Shown piece after piece: positions 37,265-48,960 of a stretch of 64,000 bases of DNA. Positions within the stretch are counted from its first letter, which is position 1. Each line of letters opens with the position of its first letter. Under the pieces are notes generated by a model that ran no database searches, was not told the DNA's origin, and saw only the letters and a program-made list of their open reading frames with translations. Source of the stretch: Xenopus tropicalis (Eukaryota > Chordata > Amphibia > Anura > Pipidae); the NCBI RefSeq assembly GCF_000004195.4, contig NC_030678.2, positions 150,964,047 through 151,028,046 on the forward strand. The letters are read 5' to 3'. Both the position numbers and the translations under genes were made by a program.

Positions 37265-37442
37265 GGAAACACAGAACCGGCACACGGAATTGCTTTTCCA
37301 CTGGGTGATCCCTGTGCTTATTGTGTCAGACAGGCTGCACACAAGGTTACATTGGCAGAAACATTGTGTGCAGCCTGTTTGACACAATAATCATAGGTAA
37401 TCACCCTGTGGAAGAGCAATTCCTTGTGCTGTGTTTTCTGTG
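37265..37442. repeat. Long imperfect inverted repeat
   Basis: GGAATTGCTTTTCCACTGGG plus TTGTGTCAGACAGGCTGCAC on the left is answered by GTGCAGCCTGTTTGACACAA plus CCCTGTGGAAGAGCAATTCC on the right. The arms are about 70-75 bases around a spacer of roughly 20. It is probably a palindromic MITE. Confidence 0.85.
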
Positions 37443-37927
37443 AGTATTACAGGTGGGTGCTGATCCCACACTGAGCACCAGAATATAGCTATACAGAGAA
37501 GCTGGGTGTGCCTGTGGCTTCTCTGATCCGCCTGTTTCAATGCCTGCCCTGCCATCCTGCAAGTACATGCTTCCTCATTGGTACCTACTTCTTAATCTAG
37601 AGGCCAATGGCCCTGACAATCGGCACCCATATAGGTATCATATTTTGTATTTTTTTAGGGTAATGGCACATGTAAATATTTGCTGTCTGAGCATAGAGCA
37701 GTTGGTAAATTCAGGGCCCTATTGCGCCCTACGCCTGTCAGCCACATCTGAATAACAGTCAAATTAGGGGGTGGGGGGACATCTAATTTCTATGTGCAGA
37801 GAGATGTGACAATTGTGCAGAGAAAGGCGCAAAGTGCAAAATACATTGCGGCTTGCATCCCCTTTTTTTTCACTTTGCATTTAATAAACCAGGGTCAGTG
37901 TATGCCAAAAGTGTATAAGACAAGTCA

Positions 37928-38006
37928 TATTTATTATTATTATTATTAACATTTATTTATAAAGCGCCAACATATTCCGCAGTGCTGTACAATAAGATTT
38001 AGTAAA
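37928..38006 (-). mobile_element. Short interspersed repeat with (ATT)n, copy 1
   Basis: An (ATT)n run is followed by TTTATAAAGCGCCAACATAT and TCCGCAGTGCTGTACAATAA. It is shared with 46144-46370 and weakly with 21950. A trinucleotide tail at one side suggests a retroposon on the minus strand. I cannot name the family. Confidence 0.7.
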
Positions 38007-38274
38007 AAGTTATTACATTTCTATGGGGCTTGTTTATCAACATTTGTAATGGTTTTTTTGAGATACTCCTTTTTGTGGTAATAATCTTAAATTTGAATTA
38101 CAGTTTAAAAATGCAATTTTTCAATATTTATGAAGCACAATCTCTAATGTAAAACTTCACCATCTTATAGCTTGCAAGGGCATGTAGAAGTCAATGGGAG
38201 CTGGCCTGGGCAAAATTTAAACTATTTAGTCAATTTGAGGTTTTTTTTTCAAGCTTTGTGATCCATTACAAATA

Positions 38275-39250
38275 CAGGTATGGGACCTGTAATCCAGAAT
38301 GCTCAGGACCTGTGGTTTTCCGGATAAGGGATCTTTCTGTAATTTGGTTCTCCATAACTTAAATCTGCTAAAAATCATTTAAATATTGAATAAACCCAAT
38401 AGGCTTGTTTTGCCTCCAATAAGCTTTAATTCTATCTTAGTATGGGATCTCTTATCCAGAAACCCGTTATCCAGAAAGTTCCAAATTACGGAAAGGCCAT
38501 CTCCCATAGACTCCATTATAAACAAATAACTCTAATTTTTTTAAATGATTTCCTTCTCTGTAATAATAAAACAGAACCTTATACTTGATCCCAACTAAGG
38601 TATAATTAATCCTTATTGGAGTTAAAACAAGCCTATTGGGTTTATTCAATATTTAAATTATTTTTATCAGAGTTAAGTTATGGAAATCCAAATTACGAAA
38701 AGATCCCTTATCCGGAAAACCCCAGGTCCTGAGCATTCTGGATAACAGGTCCCATACCTGTACAAGGTACTGTTTTATTATTACAGAGAAAAGGGAATCA
38801 TTTAACCATTAAATAAACCCAATAGGGCTGTTCTGCCCCCAATAAGGGGTAATTATATCTTAGTTGGGATCAAGTACAGGCACCGTTTTATTATTACAGA
38901 GAAAAGGGAATCATTTAACCATTAAATAAACCCAATAGGGCTGTTCTGCCCCCAATAAGGGGTAATTATATCTTAGTTGGGATCAAGTACAGGTACTGTT
39001 TTATTATTACAGAGAAAAGGGAATCATTTAACCATTAAATAAACCCAAGAGGGCTGTTCTGCCCCCAATAAGGGGTAATTATATCTTAGTGGGGATCAAG
39101 TACAAGGTACTGTTTTATTATTACAGAGAAAAAGGAAATCATTTTTTAAAATCAGAATTATGTGCTTATAATGGAGCCCATGGGAGATGGCCTTTCTGTA
39201 ATTTGGAACTTTCTGGAGAACAGGTTTCCGGATAAGTGATCCCATACCTG
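38275..39250 (+). mobile_element. TA-flanked MITE with 113-bp internal tandem units, copy A (976 bp)
   Basis: The ends CAGGTATGGGACCTGT and ...GTGATCCCATACCTG are inverted repeats flanked by TA on both sides. Three units with a 113-bp period (starts 38771, 38884, 38997) plus the start of a fourth (39111) lie inside. A second, inverted copy of the same family is nested at 38441-38760. Confidence 0.9.
38441..38760 (-). mobile_element. Nested inverted copy of the same TA MITE
   Basis: It begins TATGGGATCTCTTATCC (terminal CAGG lost) and ends AACAGGTCCCATACCTG. It is in opposite orientation to its host and splits the host just before the 113-bp array. Confidence 0.85.
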
Positions 39251-39881
39251 TAATGCGAAAATAAAAAATTTTAGGAATTCCGTTTTTGTACAGATTTTTT
39301 AATAAATAAAGTAACATTTACATTTTGTAAAAATTTCACAAATACAAATTTTGTTAACTAAGCCTCTATGTGTCCTAGAGCTGCAGCTATAAATTTTATA
39401 ATACCCTTTAATACCCCTGTTTCCAACAAATGTAATATACTGTACTTAGATTGCACTTTTACTGCCAAGTTGATTTGCCTTTGTTCTTATTCTTAGTTCC
39501 CAATATGTGAAACCTGTCCTAGGACATGCCTAGGATATATCATATCTGCATAAATATTATATTGACATTAGTCAATAGCTTCTGTCTAATTCACAGCATT
39601 AAGTTCATGGAAAAAAAAACCCACACACCAGCTGTAAGTATTTATATTGTCCAGACAGGATTTTCCACATTTTCTCTCTAAAACAAAACATAAAAATATA
39701 TGAGTTGAGGAGGGTCCGACAGGTCCCTTGTTCCTACATGCCCATAGATTTTTCTCAAAGAATGCTCTTTGCTCCAATGCTCTCCTGGAAAAAAAGAGAT
39801 TAGCTGTGAGGGCTTTCCCTGCCCTTAGACACAGATATGGAAGAGAATAAAAAATGCTGGCTATGCAAAAGTCAAGTCATT

Positions 39882-39945
39882 TTAGTCTATATCAAATATC
39901 AAGTCATTTTAGTCTATATCAAATATCAAGTCATTTTAGTCTATA
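39882..39945. repeat. 27-bp tandem repeat, about 2.5 units
   Basis: CAAGTCATTTTAGTCTATAT with CAAATAT is repeated almost exactly. Confidence 0.9.
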
Positions 39946-40090
39946 GGCAGATAGATCTAAGCAGAGAAATCCACTCAGAGTTCAGAGAATCATCAACTTA
40001 TTAACATTGCATGTTATAGTTCAACAGCTCTCGTACAACGTTTTGTTAAAGTGCACTGACTTTGCGAGGCAGATTTTATCAAATATACTG

Positions 40091-40380
40091 TAGTGATTAG
40101 CGGATCGGTCCCATTTGGCGTTGCCGAAAAATTCACAAAATGGAGGAAAATTCGCGAAACTGGAAAACGTTGCACGTCAAAAAATAATTGTTTTGATGAG
40201 AGAGACAAATCTTATTGGCGCGAGACAATTCTTTTGACGCTCAACAATTTGACGAGCGAGACAAATCTTTTTGACACGTGACAATTCTTCTGATGCTTGC
40301 GACAATTCTTGTGACGCTCGCGACAATTTATTTTGATGCTCGTGACAATTATTTTGATGCGCGTGACAAAGATGGAACCT
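40091..40380. repeat. Degenerate tandem GACAATTCTTTTGACGC repeat next to a TAGTGAT terminus
   Basis: It begins near TAGTGATTAGCGGATC and runs into about ten degenerate units of the form GCGACAATTCTTTTGACGCTC. A related array is at 45175-45330. This looks like the subterminal repeat block of an hAT-like element; the right boundary is uncertain. Confidence 0.65.
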
Positions 40381-41553
40381 CCTTTCTTCTGGGTTCCCTC
40401 ATCTCTACTGGAAGGACCTACTGGTAAATAAAGCATTAGAGACATTATTATATGGTCCCCTTATATATTTATACATAGTTATCATATCCCAACAGGGTCA
40501 GGGCCCTAATAAGTAGAGAGATTAATGGTTCTGCACATAGAGCAGTCATGGATATGGACTGAAACAGATCTTGTTCCTTTTATGCTTTCTAGATAAGAAA
40601 ACCAAGGAAACCAACCCTTGGGAAGTGTAAAATATGAAATAAAAGGAAAACTGTATTTCTCAGCTTCCCTCCCAGCATTTACTGTAATTAATCAACTCCA
40701 ACATTCTTCTTTGCTTCAGCAGCATTTGTGACGTGGAGCTTCTCTTTCCCAAGAGCCCCCTTCTAATGGACCATCACAACCTCTCCACACCAGCAGCTGC
40801 TATGCTTCATATGATTAGTCTTCCTTCCCACCAGCCCTCTGTAATGGATCAGCATGACTTCTCTCCCCCAGCAGTGTATCTAATGTGGTGCTCAATCAAG
40901 GTCTCCATGACTCTTGAGTAAAGTTCCTACCTCCATCTTCTACAAGAGGCATCTTCTATCTGTATTTCTAAAATAAAATAATCTGTACTAAAATATTCTG
41001 CACTAAATACTTTACTACCCAGTTAGGGTTACAAAAGAAAAATGGTTAAACACAACAACCAGAACGGAATATTTTATCTTAGAAATACGGATGAAAATGC
41101 TTTGCACATTGTAGAAGATAGAGGTAGGAACTTTACTTAGACTCAAGAGGTAACATCAGTTACTGCTATGCATGGAGTACAATTAAACTTCATCAGAAGT
41201 GATGGACCTCACAAAAAAATGGAAGGTAACCCCCCCTGCAATGCAGAAATAAAAAACACAAGGTTGAATAAAAACAGAGATATTAGTAAAATCTCTACCA
41301 TGTGTCAATGGGAGTCTTAATAATCCAACTAAGATTCTCAGCGTAATGCTGTACTCTGTTACCTTTAGACAGGGGACACAGTATTTTTGCCTTTGCCCGC
41401 CCTTATCCATGGCAGGTAAGGGGCAATTCCTAGCTACTCTCAGTAGTGCAGCTATTGTTCTCAGAGGCCTAGTTGTATTAGTGGAGGAAGGGGAGCAGAG
41501 TTGAACAATAACTCTTAGGTTGAATAAATTAATTGGGCTCCAGCTGTTCTTAA

Positions 41554-42051
41554 AGGTATACTGTTATGGGAAAACATGTTTTTTTTTTCAAAACACATCA
41601 GTTATTAGAGCTTCTCCAGCAGAATCCTGCATTGAAAACTGTTTTTCAAAAACACAAACAGATTTTTTATATTTAATTTTGAAATTTCACATGGGGCTAG
41701 CCATATTCTTCATCTCCCAGGGTGCCACGGCCATGTGACTTGTTCCCAGTAGATGAGAATAGCACTCTATAGTAAGAAATGCAGGTCCGGCTTGGGACTC
41801 CTCCAGTAACATGGGAGTAGGAGAAACAATAGGTTAGCTGAAAGCAGTTCTAATGTGTAGCGCTGGCTCCTTCTGAAAGCTCAGACTCAGGCACAATGCA
41901 CTGAGATGGCGCCTACACACCAATATTACAGCTAAAAAAATACATTTGTTGGTTCAAGAATACAGTTTTAAATGGCAGAGTGAATTATTTGCTATTAAAC
42001 AGTGTAATGTAGAAAGAAAAAGTAAACCATATAAATCAAGACAGTATCCCC
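41554..42051. mobile_element. TTAA MITE, 498 bp
   Basis: TTAA flanks at 41550-41553 and 42052-42055. The ends AGGTATACTGTTATGGG and TCAAGACAGTATCCCC are inverted. It is homologous in complement to 61718-62000 (GTGTAGGCGCCATCTCAGTG in common). Confidence 0.88.
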
Positions 42052-42821
42052 TTAAACAAAGTACCTGTGTATTCAGTGTGATATATATCAGTCTCTTTGG
42101 AGGATGGCTTAAGATTATATAGTGCTGTTGATCAGCAATTAACTTACTGGCCTAGAGTTTGGTTGATATGCTTTTGAGGCTGAATCTCTTGATGGAGACC
42201 CAGAGTTGATTTCTTGTAAACTTTAACAATTAACTTAAGGGGTAATCTTTTATATAAATGCAAGTGGGCCAGAACTAGGGGTAGGCAGAAGAAGCATGTG
42301 TTTAGGGTGCAACAGTAGGGGGCACTGGTCACATATCTCTTCTGTCTGCTTACCTAGCCCAGAACTTCATCCCACTCACCAATGCTCATCACCATGCGCA
42401 AGGCTTGGCACAGTTCTGGATGCAAGTTATAGATTTCTAAGGGGCTATGTGTCCAGAGTGTGGCTGTGCTGTGCCCCTAGCAGAAAATTGGAAATCTGGT
42501 GCTAGTTGTAGAGCTTAGCACTAGTGGGTGCAAGGTATTGCTGTTCTTACCTCCTGCTTTAGGGCAGGCAAGTACAGGGCACTGGTGCAGGCTGCATCTG
42601 CTGGCACTGCCTAACTTTTGTGTCGTTAGGGGTGATATGCTTCCCTTACTCTCCTGGTGTTACAACCCCCTTGGAATTCCTACTATAACTTGATGATTAT
42701 TGTAAAAACTCAATGGCTTGCTTATAACACCATGGGATAAAATTGGCATTTAAATAATTCCCATCTCCTGTGTATTTATGAAGCTCTTTTAAGATTTACA
42801 AGGAAATTATATGCCTTAAAG

Positions 42822-43110
42822 CAGGGGTCCCCAACCTTTTTTACTTGTGAGCCACGGTCATATATAAAAAGAATTGGGGCTCAACACAAGCATCATAGTT
42901 CATGGAGGAGCCAAATAAGGGCTAAGATTGGCTATTAGGCAGCCTCTATGCACACTATCAGCTTACAGGGGCTTTATTTGGTAGTAAATCTTGTTTTTAT
43001 TCAACCAAAACTTGCCCCCAAGTCAGGAATTCAAAAATAACTCCCTGGTTTGGGGGCACTGAGAGCAACATCCAAGGGGTTGGGGAGCAACATGTTTAGC
43101 AACAAGTTAG
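42822..43110. mobile_element. hAT MITE (CAGGGGTCCCCAACC family), right end lost
   Basis: The left terminus CAGGGGTCCCCAACCTTTTT matches the family at 47213-47521. Similar internal text about 'GTTGGGGAGCAACATG' occurs near 43080, but no inverted right end is present. Confidence 0.7.
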
Positions 43111-44273
43111 TGATATTCTAAGACAATTTGCAGTTGGTCTCCTTATTTTTGGTTTTTACATTTCTTGTAGAAGAATACAGGAATAAAATGAGAGTGTGGC
43201 AGTAGCAAAAGCAAAATGTAGGGCAATAGAACACATGGTAAAAACACACCTCTCCAATACCTTCCATTACAAATAATAGGAATTAAGTCAAACACTTTCT
43301 TCCGTGCAGTGCTGTATCTTTAGGTGATTCATTTCACATTTGTTACATAAGGCCAGAAATTTGCAGTTCTAAGATTTGATTTGATAGAATTCCTAACATT
43401 TTTATGTTGATAGAAAGCAGTGCAGGTGGTTGCTGTAGATATTTAATTTAGCAAAAAATAGCATTACATTTTTTTTCAGGAAACATTAACATTTTACTCA
43501 CAGGGAAAAAAGGAATATAAAGTTTATATTTAAACCCCTACATTACAAGCCATAAGAAATAATGCCATGACGATGGCACCGTAAATTGATATTCTTTCTC
43601 TCAACTTGAGAAATGTTGGTCGTCATAACAAAGGCATTATATACACTCTGTTTTAGGAGAAGCTGCTTTAAACAAACCTACCCCCAGATGTATACATTCT
43701 GATGTACACTGTAGATAGCAAGCTGACGTTCATAACGTTGTTTATTAGACAGCGGAGTAAGCCGGAATAGACTGTGCAGATTTTTTAAACCGATTGCAGA
43801 GGTTGCTGGTCTGAGTCACTTTGAAGACCACTTTTTTTCTATGGGTTTTTACAAAAATATATTAGTGCATGTAGGTAGTGGAGGATGATTATGTCTACCC
43901 TCAGTACCTACAGGAGGCAAGGGCAAGAGCACTAGGAGCAGTGTCGGACTGGGGTGCCAGGGGCCCTCTGGGGATGCTGCCTTGGGTCCCCCCACCCCAA
44001 TCCATGTGCTGCATACTGCACCCCCTCCCGCAGTTCCAGATGGGCGGGGGGAGCGCAGGGCACAGGTGGGAGGGTGGGTCCGTGTTCAGTGCAGTCGGGT
44101 GCAAGGGAGCACTATGCTTAATGCCAGTGCCAGCAACAGGGTTGTTCTGCACTTGTAAGTTGCACAACTGCCAGATCACAAAACATTACTAATGTCTAAA
44201 GATGCACAGAACCAGAGTTCTAATTCAGTTTTTGTACTTTTATGGCTAATTACTAAAACTCAAATGGGCGCCT
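43111..44273. other. Intergenic, no gene seen
   Basis: CAGTGTCGGACTGGGGTGCC at 43940 is a probable left end of another hAT-like repeat (a similar CAGTGTCAGACAGGGGCG lies at 51226). No right ends were found. Confidence 0.45.
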
Positions 44274-44277
44274 TTAA

Positions 44278-44745
44278 AGGGACCCGTCATCCTAAGAAAT
44301 AATTCCAAATCCTTTCGCTATCATACTAGTTGAGCAAAATAAACTTTACTTCCACTATATAAATTATTTTACATTTAGTTTCCTTCAGTCTTGTAATTCA
44401 CAATCGCAGCCAGCAGGCAGGTACCATTTTTGGACACTGTTATTAGGGCAAGTTTTTATCAGCCCTTGTGGGACCCGATGCCTCTGCCCGTGCACAGGCT
44501 ACACAATTAGTGAGGAGGGAGGGGAATGATACAAGTGCAGTGACATCTAGAAAGTGCAGAATGGAAAGTAGAAGTAACTGCCTGAGGCACAGGGCAGGCA
44601 ATATATGATTGACAGTTCAGATTTTTAAATACATTTATGGCATACAGGTATGGATTTTTAAATTAAAAAAATAATTTGGGTTTCAAGTTTAATTAGCAAA
44701 GGACTTTTATTATACAGCTTTTTATGTCAGGGGGACAGGTTCCCT
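44278..44745. mobile_element. TTAA MITE, 468 bp
   Basis: TTAA at 44274-44277 and 44746-44749. The termini AGGGACCCGTCATCC and GGGGACAGGTTCCCT are inverted. Confidence 0.85.
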
Positions 44746-44749
44746 TTAA

Positions 44750-45170
44750 AGGAGAAGGAAAGGCTAATAAAGAGTTAATCTCAAGCTGCAGGCATACCTT
44801 CAGTTGTCTCAATAGTGCCCTTAAGTCTCCCCAAATTGCAATCGTTCAGATGATCAGAAGCCAAACTGAGCTGGGTAAAGAGGATTCCCATAATGCATCG
44901 CTCCTGCAATGACTTGGTAACCAGGACTGTAGGCGGCGCATGCGCAAACGACCCTATGCAGCACAAGCAGGCGCCCCCCTTCAGCCCCCGCTCCTCACTC
45001 CTGCACAGATACCAACCGGCACAGTCACACCAACCCCCCCCCACCGCTCCCCTCCCGTCCCCGCACCTGCTTGCTGCATCCCCGCTACTGCACAGACTGA
45101 AGAAACTCCGTTTCCCCGCGCGCTCACCTTCAGCACAAGCAGACAGCGCGTTGCCATGGCAACCAGCGAA
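44750..45170. mobile_element. Second TTAA MITE sharing the TTAA, with CpG-rich 3' part
   Basis: It begins AGGAGAAGGAAAGGCTAATA directly after the shared TTAA at 44746-44749, a start I associate with a common Xenopus MITE. Beyond 44930 it is CpG-rich. The right end is not resolved. Confidence 0.6.
44936..45163. promoter_or_regulatory. Promoter-like motif cluster: NRF1 palindrome and RFX X-box
   Basis: GCGCATGCGC at 44936-44945 is the perfect NRF1 palindrome, and GTTGCCATGGCAAC at 45150-45163 is the perfect RFX X-box. Both lie in a CpG-dense, C-rich segment. No gene follows on either strand, and the segment is probably repeat-derived, so activity is unproven. Confidence 0.5.
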
Positions 45171-45174
45171 ACTG

Positions 45175-45365
45175 CGAAAATATTGTGCGGCAAACAAAAT
45201 TGTCACCCGCGGCTATTATTTTGTCGCACGGCTATTCTTTTGTCGCCCGCAGCTATTATTTTGTCGCGCGGCTATTCTTTTGATGTCCGCGACTATTATT
45301 TTTTGACGCCAGCGACAATTTTTGGACATGCAGCAATTTTTCGGCGGCAAATTTTTTCATCCGCT
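45175..45365. repeat. Degenerate tandem GCGGCTATTATTTTGTCGC repeat
   Basis: Seven or eight units alternate GGCTATTATTTTGTCGC and GGCTATTCTTTTGTCGC, then drift to GCGACAATTTTTGGAC. It resembles the array at 40170-40375 in complement and composition. Confidence 0.75.
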
Positions 45366-45643
45366 TTGAGCTGTCAATCATATATTGCCTGTCAATGGTG
45401 AAATTACAATGTGGTGAAGGAGTTTTAGTGCTACAATAGCATATACATTGCCCTACATTATTAGACAAGCTCCTTTCCACTATGCTACAACTGTAATTCA
45501 AAGGGATAAAAAAGCTTCCATATTGCCAATTACTTCCAAACATGACAGTGACTTAGCAATATTTCTCCTAGTTGCTCAGGCTAGAAATTCTCAAAATCAG
45601 GCTCCAATCCCATTAATTGATATGGAAGGCAAGGGGTGGATAA

Positions 45644-45974
45644 TAGTGATGTGCAGGTCAACTATTTGTATTTGTTACCAGCTCCCGACCCTAACCTGCC
45701 CCTTCTCCACCAGCACCCAACCCGGCCTGCGGCTTTGCGTCTATTTACAGGCCCGAACCTGCCCTGCCTATGACATCATTGAGGTAGCAGGGCGGGGCAG
45801 GCACGCGCCTATAAATAGACACCACCAGACCCAGAAGTGGGGCTCAGTTACGTCGTGGGAAGGAGGTATAATGGCTCGACCTGCAACTGCCCGCAACCCT
45901 CTTTTGATGTTGCAATGTCGGTCCAAACCCACCCTACCCGCGGGTAAACCTGCGGCCCGGCTCGCACATCACTA
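45644..45974. mobile_element. hAT MITE, 331 bp, perfect 8-bp duplication
   Basis: The ends TAGTGATGTGCAGGTC and GGCTCGCACATCACTA are inverted. GTGGATAA lies on both sides (45636-45643, 45975-45982). The interior is GC-rich. Confidence 0.95.
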
Positions 45975-46143
45975 GTGGATAATAATGACATCTGCATGCT
46001 GCAACGGTGCATTTTTTTCCAACTTAACAGTCTACAAGACAGAATTCTAGCACATATTTGTGACAAATGTTGCCGCTGGTGAAACCGTAAATTACACCAC
46101 AGAACTGTATCGAGCTTATCCCTAAACAGCGGCTAAATTGACC

Positions 46144-46370
46144 AGTTATTATTATTATTTTATTATTAACATTTCTTTATAAAGCGCCAACATATTCCGC
46201 AGGGCTGTACAATAAGTGGGTTACATACATTGGACATACAAAGTAACATATAAAGCAACCAATAACTGATACAAGAGATGAAAGGAGAAAGGGTTGAGAC
46301 ACAAGGTGTGGGAATGGGCATGACCAGAGTTGTGAGAGGTTTGGCACAGGGTATTGCTTTTAGCAGCACA
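46144..46370 (-). mobile_element. Short interspersed repeat with (ATT)n, copy 2
   Basis: An (ATT)n run precedes TTTATAAAGCGCCAACATAT, as at 37928. This copy extends further, to about GGCACAGGGTATTGC. The far boundary is approximate. Confidence 0.7.
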
Positions 46371-47212
46371 CTGAGGTCATGTTAAACTAAATTTGGGTAA
46401 GCTAATGCGTTTTTAGAGATCTTTTGAAGGCAGAGAGATTGGGAGAAAGTCTGATAGTTTGTGGGAGTGAATTGCAGAGAAGGCAAGTGGCAATACACAG
46501 AACAGTGGCAATGTGCTATACACCAGAAGCAGTTTTTTTCAATCTCCATCTCTGCTTCGTTAATACTTATCCAGCCCGACCATGTACTGTGGCCCCTCAT
46601 AACCCTAAAATAACAAACTTCACTAAAGCTTCACATTCTTCAGTTTCCATGCACAGCCTGGCCGTAAGGGTGTTGCTGTACATGGTGATAGTTTAAAATA
46701 CTTTAAAGCAAAAACTGTGAAAAAATGTGACACTTTAGTGACAAGATTTATTTCACTGTTGATTCTAAAAAATGTGAGGCCAATTTACATTCTTAAATCT
46801 TGTATAGAGCGGAGTGACAGCAATATTTGAGCTAAAACCAAATCAAGGAGTGAGTGCTTGTGATGAGTAGGTAATGCTGGCATAACAGTGACCTTGGGAT
46901 CCAGCGCTTATGATGAATAGGAAAGAGCCGCTTTGTTAAACATTCTTTATTTAAACTATTTATTTCCTGCTGCCCCCCGGTTTATTAATGGACTTTATTC
47001 CTGTGCCACCGGAGAAGCTATACATGCATTACATGACAGAAGAGGAGCATGGGCTCTTTCAACTTGCTTTGAATATATTGTCACTTTCAATACACAGAAA
47101 TTTCAATTATTCCTTATTTTAAAACAATAAATTCTTCAATTCTGCAATGTTCTATTCTACATCCCATCAAGATCAGTTCCAGTGGATAATGTACATACAT
47201 TATCACCTACAT

Positions 47213-47521
47213 CAGTGATCCCCAACCAGTGGCTCGTGAGCACCATGTTGCTCCCCAACCCTTCTGATATTGCTCCCAGTGGCCTCAAAGCAGGATTCTA
47301 TTTTTGAATTTCTGACTAGAAGACAAAATTTGGAGGCATAAAGACCATGTGTACTGTCAAGCAGAACCTCCTGTAGTCTGCCAGTCATCATAGGGCTATC
47401 AAATAACCAATTACAGCCCTTATTGGTGATCCCCTAGGAAATGTTTTCATGCTTGTGTTGCTCCCCAACATTTTTTTACATTTAAATATTGCTCAAGGGG
47501 AAAAAAAGTTGGGGACCCCTG
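47213..47521. mobile_element. hAT MITE (CAGTGATCCCCAACC), 309 bp
   Basis: The ends CAGTGATCCCCAACC and GTTGGGGACCCCTG are inverted. The flanks ACCTACAT (47205-47212) and ACTTACAT (47522-47529) form an 8-bp duplication with one change. Confidence 0.92.
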
Positions 47522-47529
47522 ACTTACAT

Positions 47530-48960
47530 ACATGCACCTATGAAGATTTTGGATGAATTCATTTAATTGTATTAATATGCTTCTAAATGCCCTGTGTGTC
47601 ATTAATTGATGTCCACACTAAGGGGAAGATTTGTTACCATTCATATTTTTTTTTAATTTCCCCCAATTAAACTTTTTAGCACTAAAAATCATGTATTTTG
47701 AGATGGTGTCTAACAGATTTTTTTCTTATTAAAATACATTGACTGCCAGATGCAGATGCAGGAACGACCATATTAAAAGTCATGGGCAAGATTCTATTAC
47801 AGATGCAATTCAATTCAGAAAAACTTATCTCACTGTTTATCACGTGAAAACTCTACTATGGGAATCTTATCCATGACTTTTCACGTGATAAACCATAGGA
47901 TAATTTTTTCTTGAATTGAATCTGGCCCTCAAAACCTAATGAAAATGTCCCGTAGAGTTTATCCCTTTTTCATATGCCTCCATGTTTTTATTTGTTCGTG
48001 TTTTTGTATTTAGATTTTTAAATAAGTCAACTTTTGTGATTTCTTAAATTTGTGAGTTAATTTGTGGTGGGAAAAAAACATAGAAATTACACAAATGCAA
48101 ATTTTGATAGATAGGCCTCCCCGCGTGACCACCTGGTACCACCTGGTACCCCCGACCTCAGACTACATAGATGGTACCAGCTGTCTCTGAAGGAAGATGA
48201 AAGACCCAAAAGTATTTAACAGTTTTTATGTGAACAATTCTGCAATCATTTCCCATCATTTGTCCTTTTGAACAATGGATCCTATGATCTTGGGTAAAAG
48301 CATTCATCTCCTAATGACAGAGGAGTTTTACATTCTTGTTTCAAACACCGTTCTTCAGTGTTATCAATGAATGTAAATATGCACTGGCTGTTTCATATCC
48401 ACTCTAGGCCTCCTTAATGCTAACTAGACTTAACAGAAAGCAGGATTAGAATTTAAAGTGAATGCCCAAAATAAAGCCTCTCCTGCAATATATAAACATA
48501 ATGGTGACTAGCGATGAACGAATCTGACCCAAAAAATGAATTTCTGCAGCTACTTATGCAAAATACATTAGCCTTTTTTTGCGGTGACTTTTCCCCCGTA
48601 ACTTTTTCTGTGCTGTATACATTGGTCTATGGGCGTTTGCTGCAAATTATTTTGGTAGATTCTCACAAATATTCGCAAATGGCGACATGCAGAATTTTGC
48701 TGCAGATTCATACCTGGTGAAAAATTCCGTCACTGGCAAAAAAATTCCCATACTTTTTAGAAGTAACATGCTGTATTTTCTTGCACTGGAATTAAAGAAT
48801 AAAAAAATGCAATGCACTTAGTTGCATTTACAAAAACACATGTAAATGCAACTATATGCATTTTTTGCGCTCAGCATATGCTTGTAAAGGCATAATAACC
48901 CTGTGCAAGAGGCCTTAATATTTCTTTTACAGGGGCTTTTTCTATGCACTTACTTAGTGT
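47530..48960. other. Intergenic; one possible hAT left end
   Basis: TAGCGATGAACGAATCTG at about 48511 matches the TAGTGATGAAC hAT terminus, but a right end is not evident. Otherwise nothing is identifiable. Confidence 0.45.

Noticed and set aside
44893..45401. Overlapping plus-strand frames of 137 and 153 codons
   Set aside because: They come from a CpG- and C-rich repeat segment and a degenerate tandem array; proline/serine-rich without conservation signals.
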